Assembly (NCBI RefSeq): GCF_051020955.1 | Contig: NC_135016.1 | Span: 31,813,131-31,877,130 of the forward strand | Source: Megalopta genalis | Taxonomy: Eukaryota; Arthropoda; Insecta; Hymenoptera; Halictidae | Direction: 5' to 3' | Length of the DNA stretch: 64,000 nt | Shown: in pieces, positions 56,886 to 64,000 of the stretch | Layout of the letters: every line of letters begins with the position of its first letter | Position numbering within the stretch: position 1 is the first letter of the stretch | The notes under the pieces: model-generated | The model's database searches: none | Seen by the model: the letters and a program-made list of their open reading frames with translations, nothing else | Told to the model about the DNA's origin: nothing | Translations under genes and position numbers: made by a program

Positions 56886-57131
56886 TTGACCCTTTGCACT
56901 CGAAGCCGCTTTAACTGTGAATATGAAATCATTTTTCTAATTTATAGTATTTTTATTTTATATGACAAAATGCATTTTACGCATATGAAATTGTCCCTTG
57001 GGACCCACGCAACAGTTACATTATTCGCAATTTTTTAAATCTAAACTTTGTTAATGTAAAAATTATCTTAAAACGTGATGTAACAAATTTTAGTGGTGCC
57101 TCGGAGTCACCGCTCGAGTGCAAAGGGTTAA
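56886..57131 (-). mobile_element. TTAACCCTTTGCACTCGA MITE, copy 5
   Basis: Inverted relative to the other copies: GACCCTTTGCACTCGAAGC at the left (TTAA decayed to TTGA) and CGCTCGAGTGCAAAGGGTTAA at the right end. About 245 bp. Confidence 0.88.
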
Positions 57132-57490
57132 GTTTTAGCAGCGCCTGATTCACTGCACTCGGTCATGAACTTTAATTACGCGAAGGAAGAATCATAGTTC
57201 GTGGCGAAAGACACATGGATTCGTTATGTATAAATCAATATGCTTCCGATCGGTTCATATAAATGCAGTTCCACCTGTAACATGTTTACGCGTAATGTCT
57301 ACGAATAGCTGTAAAATTGGAGACATCTGCGAACACAATGGAACATTTTTTTTTATAGTTGATTTTGACATAGACTTGAAGATCGAAGCTTCTGCTTTGC
57401 GACAATCAGCTGAACTTTGACGTACGATTCTTTTAGCGCAGTATTACTCCAATCACATCGGACAAAATACCGCAGTAAATCGTACGTACA
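57132..57490. other. Short unique stretch
   Basis: One unrecognised 64-codon frame (57226-57420). No repeat was seen. Confidence 0.35.
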
Positions 57491-57597
57491 CAGTAAATCA
57501 TTTTTACTGTTGTGACGTTTATGTACTTTATTATGTACATGAAGTACATAATATATATAATAAAGTTATGTACGACTAAAGTACATTATGTTATTAA

Positions 57598-57976
57598 AGT
57601 ACATTAATTCTCCGTAATTGACGCTCAGATTGTGCAAATGGATGCACAAAGATGGACAATTTGGGAAAAGGAGATACAATTATTCGAATGTTACGGTTCA
57701 TTTTTACTGTTGTGACGTTTATGTACTTTATTATGCACATAAAGTACATAATGTACATAATAAAGTTATGTACGACTAAAGTACATAATAAAGTTATGTA
57801 CGACTAAAGTACATAATAAAGTTATGTACGACCAAAGTACATAATAAAGTACATAAACGTCGCAACTGTAAAAATGAACCGTAACATTCGAATAATCGCA
57901 TCTCCTTTTCCGAAATTGTCCATTTCTGTGCATCCGTTTGCACAATCCGAGCGTCAATTACGGAGAATTCACTGTA
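57598..57976. mobile_element. TA MITE, CTCCCTAATTGACGCTC family, enlarged by a palindrome
   Basis: The ends ATTCTCCGTAATTGACGCTC and GAGCGTCAATTACGGAGAAT enclose the usual ATGGACAATTT-GGAAAAGGAG arms. The centre contains a second, longer inverted repeat (GTTACGGTTCATTTTTAC-GTTG at 57690, inverted at about 57872-57893) and a 28-bp minisatellite. Confidence 0.75.
57759..57842. repeat. 28-bp minisatellite, three units
   Basis: AATAAAGTTATGTACGACTA followed by AAGTACAT, three contiguous copies (the third has one change), then a partial AATAAAGTACAT. Similar sequence occurs once at 57559-57590. Confidence 0.92.
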
Positions 57977-57979
57977 CAC

Positions 57980-58745
57980 ATAACGCAGACGTATGAAACT
58001 ATTAGTACGTGAAACGTATGAAAACGACGATAGAACGTTTCCGGCAACCGTTCCTGACGAGCATGAAACAAGAATTTGCATCAATCTTCCGAGTCTATTA
58101 ATCAACGCGGCCAACGTATACGACGGTTTCAGGGTAGATAGTGATGCGAGACGAGCAACTAATCACGCGACCGTACGAAAGGAATACACGGGAATAGACG
58201 CGGAGGGACACGCCGATCAATGTAACCATGAATCGTGCACGTGCGTGCACGAGCGCGTCCTTGCGTCTGGCCGGCAAGTCGAGTGATTAGGGAAAGAAGC
58301 GTGTACGAAACGTTCGTTAACCGGCGGTAGCTAGGTAGCGGCGCAATTAAGCAAATGTGCCAGGAGGACGATGGCACTTAATTAATTAGGCACCTCGGGT
58401 AATTAACGGATAAACGTTCGGCAAGGGTGTATCGTCGCCGGGTTGCCCGCGGCGGGAACGACATTCCGCGGACGTGAACACGTGACACGTCCGGCGGTGC
58501 GCATTATATGACGCAGGAATGCCAGGTGTCTTCCGCGTAATCATTTCCACACAATGACGAGGAGAGCGCAGGTGCGCGCGTCCGACCGTTGCTCGCTGTC
58601 GCACACCGCGGAGACCGAGAGACTGTGATTGCGCCCCGTGATTAGATCGCGTACGATCCGCAGAGGGATCGATAGCGATCGAGGGATTGCCGGTGAATTC
58701 TTCTGGGAAAGTTCGGCGGCTGTGGGAAAGCGAGATCATTTCAAC

Positions 58746-58778
<33 letters not shown>

Positions 58779-59680
58779 GGAGTCACGATCCTACGGTCCA
58801 CCGTGGATACGATTTAGCTGATAAGTCTCTTGTATTGTCCTTTTATCGGTGACCCGTGCATTGTGTCTCTCGCTGGATTTCATAACTTTCCCAATTTTTT
58901 CCCGCGGTACTCGGTGCTTGAAATGTTTCGAACCGACGGTCGAGTCGCGGCGCCGCCGTGTTCTAACAAGGACATTTTAACGCTGCAACCAGGCGGATAG
59001 GAATTGACATCGACAGGCAGCGATCGTGTCAAATTTTGTTATTTATTTGGTAGATAGATTCGCTTATATCGCGGTAAAAGTTCACCGGAGTTTCGGTAAT
59101 CGATTTGGTTTTGGCCACTTTGGCGGTCTTTGTAAAATATGCGGTCGATCTTCGAAGACCGAAGTGTTACGAGTCGATTAATTAACCTTTACGTGAAGAA
59201 ATATACGTTTCCGCAAAAATTGCGATCATTGCGTCCTTCGCGAACTAGGGTAAGTTTCATTTGACACTTTTTTTGAAACGAAGTATAGTTTAGGAGATAA
59301 TCGAGTGCATTGCTTCAAAGATCTAAATAACGGAACAAATGAAGAATGTATCCTGAACTTTGTTGTATGCATTTGTTATATGTAAAGTCCGGATGTCGTG
59401 GAAAATTCAGCATTCGTCACCCGTAAGGTTAAAATCTAGTTATAAAAAATCAGTACGCATAAAGACATACATATCGAAAGAAAATATTGATTCATTATAT
59501 GAAGATTCTGACAATAATTATACTAAACTTAAATTGTAATAAATAAAATCCCATTATATGATATCCTATGATATCGTGCATTTTTTTCTGAAAAGCCTAA
59601 ATGATTGAATAATCTAACGACCTCTCTCTCTCGGTAGAAACAGATCGATGGAAGCATCCTTGAAATGTTGACAATAATTA
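57980..59680. other. Unique sequence without recognised gene
   Basis: 58000-58980 is CpG-rich with opposite-strand frames and no domain. A (CGA)n run lies at 58750-58777. An AT-homeobox-like cluster, TTAATTAATTAGG, lies at 58378-58390. 59040-59680 is AT-rich and empty. Confidence 0.35.
58750..58777. repeat. (CGA)n microsatellite
   Basis: Eight to nine GAC/CGA triplets. Confidence 0.95.
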
Positions 59681-59683
59681 GAC

Positions 59684-59950
59684 TACGGTAAATTCTCCCT
59701 AATCGACGCTCAACTTGTACACAAAAATGGACAATTTGGGAAAAGGAGATACGATTATTCGGCTCATTTTTAAAAATTTCCGATCGTCAACAATTATAAA
59801 AATCAGGTGCAAGGCTCGAATAATCGTATTCCCTTTTCCCAAATTGTCCATTTTTGTTTACAAGCAAAGGCTAGAAAAATCATACCTCCTCTTCCCAAAT
59901 TGTCCATTTCTGTTGCCAAGCTGAGCGTAAATTAGGGAGATTTTACTGTA
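59684..59950. mobile_element. TA MITE, CTCCCTAATTGACGCTC family, copy with duplicated right arm
   Basis: TACGGTAAATTCTCCCTAAT at the left and ATTAGGGAGATTTTACTGTA at the right. The right arm sequence TTCCCAAATTGTCCATTTYTGTT occurs twice (about 59834 and 59893), suggesting a local duplication. Confidence 0.85.
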
Positions 59951-59951
59951 G

Positions 59952-61980
59952 TTGGTTTTCGACCCCTCGAAATATCGATTCGAAAATAACCGAGCAGAAA
60001 AGTATTTTTCATACTTTCCATATTTTTCTGAAAGAGCCGAGAGAACGATCGAACGATCCGCGAGGATAAATCGAACCGGTAGCCTAAATAGAAACGGGTC
60101 CATGCAGATTCATCCTTGGAAAGTTCGATCAACGCTTATGGTAAATCACATGGCGCGGCTCGGCGCTAGAGAGAAACGACTCGCGGGGTAAACTTTCACC
60201 CTTGAGCTCGTAGTAGTCGTGTCTTTACCGTGTGTACACACCACAATGGTTAACCTATGACTTTGCACTGCGGAATCTTCTTCCCCCTTTCTCCCTTTCT
60301 CTCTACGGCCTCGCGTGTATACTTGACCCGGTGCCAGACTCCTTAACCAAACATGCATAACCGCTTATCAATTATACGCTTTCCGCGGAGACGGGCCGAG
60401 CCCGAAAAACAAAACGGCATTATATTTCTTGTGCAATAGATTCCGTAACCACGCGACGTTTATAAGCTTTCGCATTCTCCTTCGTTTCCGTTTATTATCG
60501 GGATTCTAGCTTTTATGTATTATTAATATCTGCGTGGCGAGTGTTATGCGTTTACGACGAAAAGAACTCGATGAAACGCAAAACGGCGAAAACGTCGTCA
60601 GAATTTAGGAATACCGCGAAGTCGTTTGCATGTTATTAAAATTGTTCGGGGAAGAAGTATTTAACGTTCGTTGCAATTAATGCCGAAAACTTGTTTGTCT
60701 CGCCGGAAGATCTGTAGCCCAATTAACCCTCGGACGACGGACCATTTTCACAACAGTACTATCGACGATGTTTACGAAGATTCTCGGCTTTATTCAACAA
60801 TTTTTCCCCCAACGTATTTTTTACGATTTAAATAGACAATCGAAATGACCGCGAGAATGCTCCGCTTTGGAGCATTTTACTCCATATTTTCCAATGGTGA
60901 ACAAGAATTTTTAAAAAGTTGTCACTAAATTAAAAATTTTTGGAGAAAACAGGAAAACATCGCGTTTAAAAATATAGAACAAATTTTCTATATGCTCCAA
61001 TAAATGAATGGTAACATCTTCTTCTGCACATTTAGCAGTACAAAGCCTGATGGTGTAATACGAAGATTTGAAAAGTGAAACTTGCCTCCGAAATTTTATG
61101 TGTTTTATACGTAACAGTTAACAAAATTAATATTTCGTAATTTTGGCTACCAGACAGTCTCATATCCTATTTCACGAAATCGCGAACAGGCCAAGCAAGG
61201 CCGCCGGTCATTTATTTCCAATAATCTGTCACATCACTCATTCCTAAAAGTCTGGAAATAAAAGCCTACCCATCCCCCCTGTCCCTAAAACGCTCATCTC
61301 TTTCGGAATTCTTCCAAAACTTTACGACTCGCTTCGAGGGCTTATGCCTAGTTAACAATCTGCAGAACGGTGACCTTCGGGAACCTTTTTTCGAAGAAAC
61401 TCAACCGAATTCTATTTCAGACGAGTGTCTTGCTTCAAAGTACATATATTATACAATAATCTCTGGTCATTTTATTGCAGCGAAATTACGAAAAATGACA
61501 AAGCAACAGAATCTTTCGCAAAAGTTGTTTTTCTGAAAACGACGCTGTCGACCAGAAATAAAACATTCATAAACAATCCGTTAATGTACGATGTCGTCCA
61601 GTAGATGAAGAAAGAGTTTTTGAAAAAAAGTCGTTCCTCTTAAATGGCTGTTTCTGAAATTAGAAGTTGAATTTTTCACGCCCGTGAAATAAACAGAAAT
61701 CCTTTGTTCAGGTATTCGACGAAATTACATATTAACAGAATTTTCATAATTTTTATGTTCAACGAGATTTTGCTTCGTAAGAATTACTACAAAATTTACA
61801 ATTCATTACAGAGGATCGTATTCGACCAGAGGATTAAAAAAGAATACGAAATGTTAAGCGATTGTTGTTGAAACTAAATGTTCTTTTACGAAAACCTTTT
61901 CACGTTTCAAAATAACAGAAGATCGTCCACTTAAAGTGGCCAAAAGATCGTCCATTAAGATAGCAGGAAATCATCCATTA
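59952..61980. other. Unique sequence without recognised gene
   Basis: Overlapping opposite-strand frames at 59858-60358. From 60360 to 61980 there are no frames of note. TTAACCCTCGGACGACGG at 60724 looks like a single TTAA-element end with no partner found. ATGCTCCGCTTTGGAGCAT at 60866-60884 is a short hairpin. Confidence 0.35.
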
Positions 61981-62012
61981 AAACATATTCTATTATATAT
62001 AATTATATTACA

Positions 62013-62190
62013 TATATAATATTATTATTATATTATATTATATAATTATATTATTATTATATTATATTATATAATTATATTATTATTATATTATATTATA
62101 TAATTATATTATTATTATATTATATTATATAATTATATTATTATTATATTATATTATATAATTATATTATTATTATATTATATTATATAA
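62013..62190. repeat. 29-bp AT-only tandem repeat, about six units
   Basis: Units of ATAATTATATTATTATTATA followed by TTATATTAT are spaced exactly 29 bp (for example 62042, 62071, 62100). AT-rich irregular sequence flanks both sides. Confidence 0.92.
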
Positions 62191-62240
62191 TTATTAATAA
62201 ATTATATTATATAATATTCGATCGTACTGTCGTCGCGTCT

Positions 62241-62455
62241 TTAACACTAAACCTATCGCGGTCAAAGTGACCGCTTTCTTATTTTGCAAATTTTAAAAGT
62301 TCCGAGAATCTTTCGTGGAAAACGCTCGAACAAGTTATATTATTGGAGCAAGTTTTATAATAAAAACTTTACAAATTCTAAATAAATTCGGTCTTCTCAC
62401 TTTTGTGAAGCAGTACGTGCCAGTTAGTATTACTGCTTGGTAGGTTTAGTGTTAA
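62241..62455. mobile_element. TTAACACTAAACCTA MITE
   Basis: TTAACACTAAACCTATCGCG at the left and, read in reverse, TTAACACTAAACCTACCAAG at the right, with TTAA on both sides. About 215 bp, non-coding. CGGTCAAAGTGACCGC near the left end is a palindrome. Confidence 0.85.
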
Positions 62456-64000
62456 AATAAATATCGACGCTCCCAGAGAATCGCGATCTTTTTTACCGAT
62501 CCTGACCGGTCGCAAATTCAAATCGACGCCCGTTCGAAGTTCGCGCGCCGATTATGTTCGCGACGGCCCCGATCCTTGACCTATGCAAAACATCGAAAGC
62601 ACCGGTGTTTCTGCAGCTTTAGAAAACGACAGCGCAGCGCGCGCGCGCGCGCTTGCGCTCGCGGCCGAGCGCAGTTTACTTTTCTCTGAAAGGCCGACCT
62701 TCAACCTTCTCCGCGCGAAGTAACTTGCATGCGAGATTGCGGCAATGTCGTTCCACCTGAACGACCCGTCGTGTTAGGCGGCGCATAATGATGACTCCTC
62801 TGACGCTATAAATTTTCTTCTTTCCTTCCTGATCGCTACCCGCCAGGTTGCTACGTGAACCGTACCCGAACATCCGCAGATCACCGGCCATTTTTCCGCA
62901 ACACCGCAGTTTCCATCGTGCTCGATTACGGTAAATCGTTCGCTTTTTAAATCGCCGCGAGATAAACAAACGGTGCCGCAAAATCGAAAGAAAACCAAAT
63001 CGGACACGAATGAAAATATCTAAAGAATTTACAAGTACCGGTAGTTCATTCCCTAGTCGTTGAAACGATCCAGAGAGAAAGTACATTTTTTGCATGATTC
63101 CAGTTTCGTGCAATGGACACAGAAAATTTGTATTTTGTGTCAAGATTCGCGGATCTTTCACCTATTGCCTTGGAAGATTTTAGCCGAATTTTAATAGCAA
63201 TTTAATACCGCAACAATTTCAAAAGATAAAACACAATGCAAACGCGATGCTTCGCATTTATTTACCATAAGGTTGTAAACGATAAAGATCCTGATCATTT
63301 GAATCGTACCGTCGATAATTTTGATCGACGATGAAGTAATTTGTATGAAATACATTTTTCTCTCTGAACCATAATAACTTTCTAATAATTGGAATTTGAC
63401 TAAGAGATTTTTACCATACCGTTAGGAGATCGATGAAAGATTGCTAATCATGTTCGCGTTACGTTTGCCGCATGAAAACGTGGAAGATGCGTTTCTAAAG
63501 ATGCGTATATACATGATTGAAATATAATATTTAAATTGAATTATTATTACATCCTTAAATCGGCATTCTACGGTACGTACCATCCTGCATTCCAAGGGAA
63601 AGATGATCATTTATCAACTAACAAATCTTACGAATACTTTCCAAAGCCTGTATTTCTTACACTTCGTACTTCTTCTACCCAGCCGAGTGGAAAAAAGTGA
63701 GCGATTCTCGGTCCTCTGCGCTGGTTAAGTTCCACATCGTATCGTTGCAACGTTTCACTTCGGCTTTTTTAACGCCGTAAATTACTTCCTCTCAATCGTG
63801 TTTCTCTTCCCGGTCTTAGATCAGCGAACGTGAGGTATGTTAAAAGGTATCGAAACAAGAAATGCACGGCTTTCTAGGCGTAACGAGAGAGGAAAGAACG
63901 CGGTGCGCAAATATTTGCGAACATCTTCATTTCCGGCCCTCCGATCGACGAAGAAAGTTACGTTCACAATCGATTTATTTAAATAGTCCGCCGCAGCCGG
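62456..64000. other. Unique sequence without recognised gene
   Basis: 62500-62720 is CpG-rich with a (GC)n run at 62638-62653. A 161-codon minus-strand frame (62676-63161) is rich in Arg/Lys, has no domain and is overlapped by another frame. The remainder is AT-rich. Confidence 0.35.

Noticed and set aside
60724..60745. TTAACCCTCGGACGACGG as a TTAA transposon
   Set aside because: Looks like an element end but no inverted partner was found, so no element is claimed.
62676..63161. 161-codon minus-strand frame
   Set aside because: Arg/Lys-rich with no domain, overlapped in another register by a 77-codon frame. Length is compatible with chance in mixed-GC DNA.

Overview
The window looks like eukaryotic, most likely insect, DNA. 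No bacterial-style gene packing, operons or ribosome binding sites are visible. Long non-coding stretches alternate between AT-rich sequence and CpG-rich blocks, and nearly everything recognisable is a class II transposon relic: mariner, Tc1-like, piggyBac-like TTAA MITEs and foldback MITEs. High CpG content with many mariner and TTAA elements fits a hymenopteran (bee, ant or wasp), but this is inference from composition and not proof.

No host protein-coding gene, tRNA or rRNA could be recognised. The open frames of 60-170 codons are scattered on both strands, overlap one another and show no known domain. The exceptions are transposase fragments: a Tc1-like tail at 1.07-1.26 kb, mariner tails at 17.8-18.1, 22.3-22.5 and 33.5-33.9 kb, three mariner C-terminal fragments at 46.8-47.3 kb, and a possible Tc1-like fragment at 16.3 kb. 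A short intron-containing reading frame also lies inside a terminal-inverted-repeat element at 26.6-27.8 kb. The window is therefore probably intergenic, or a very large intron, acting as a sink for transposons.

Layout. 0-2.5 kb: an inverted, degenerate GAAATCATCGACGA repeat, then three TIR elements inserted end to end and separated only by TATA/TATATA, all inside an older inverted repeat. 3-10.4 kb: mostly unique sequence, AT microsatellites, a Tc1-type MITE, a TTAA element at 9.26-9.90 kb, and an AT-rich element with an inverted relative at 20.57-20.93 kb. 12-19 kb: MITEs of several families, a CpG-rich block with an 8-bp tandem array (14.4-15.1 kb) and a dead mariner (17.7 kb). 20-24 kb: a composite Tc1-type element and a mariner nested inside a TTAA MITE. 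26-28 kb: a foldback hairpin and the ORF-bearing TIR element. 31-34 kb: a minisatellite, two TTAA MITEs and a second mariner deletion derivative. 36.3 kb: a MITE with ends of canonical piggyBac type. 38.2-39.4 kb: a MITE carrying two tandem retroelement-like insertions. 41 kb: a second degenerate minisatellite. 43-47.7 kb: tandem arrays and TTAA MITEs. 51.4-53.4 kb: a cluster of nested and abutting MITEs. 57-60 kb: TTAA and TA MITEs, one holding a large palindrome. 62 kb: a 29-bp AT satellite and a small TTAA MITE.

The strongest signals are: (1) the ORF-bearing TIR element at 26625-27830 and its 236-bp derivative at 51551-51786; (2) several distinct TTAA-flanked families, one with the asymmetric end architecture of piggyBac; (3) the TATA-separated chain of three elements; (4) two mariner copies that share one internal deletion, one of which carries an AT-rich filler where transposase codons should be.
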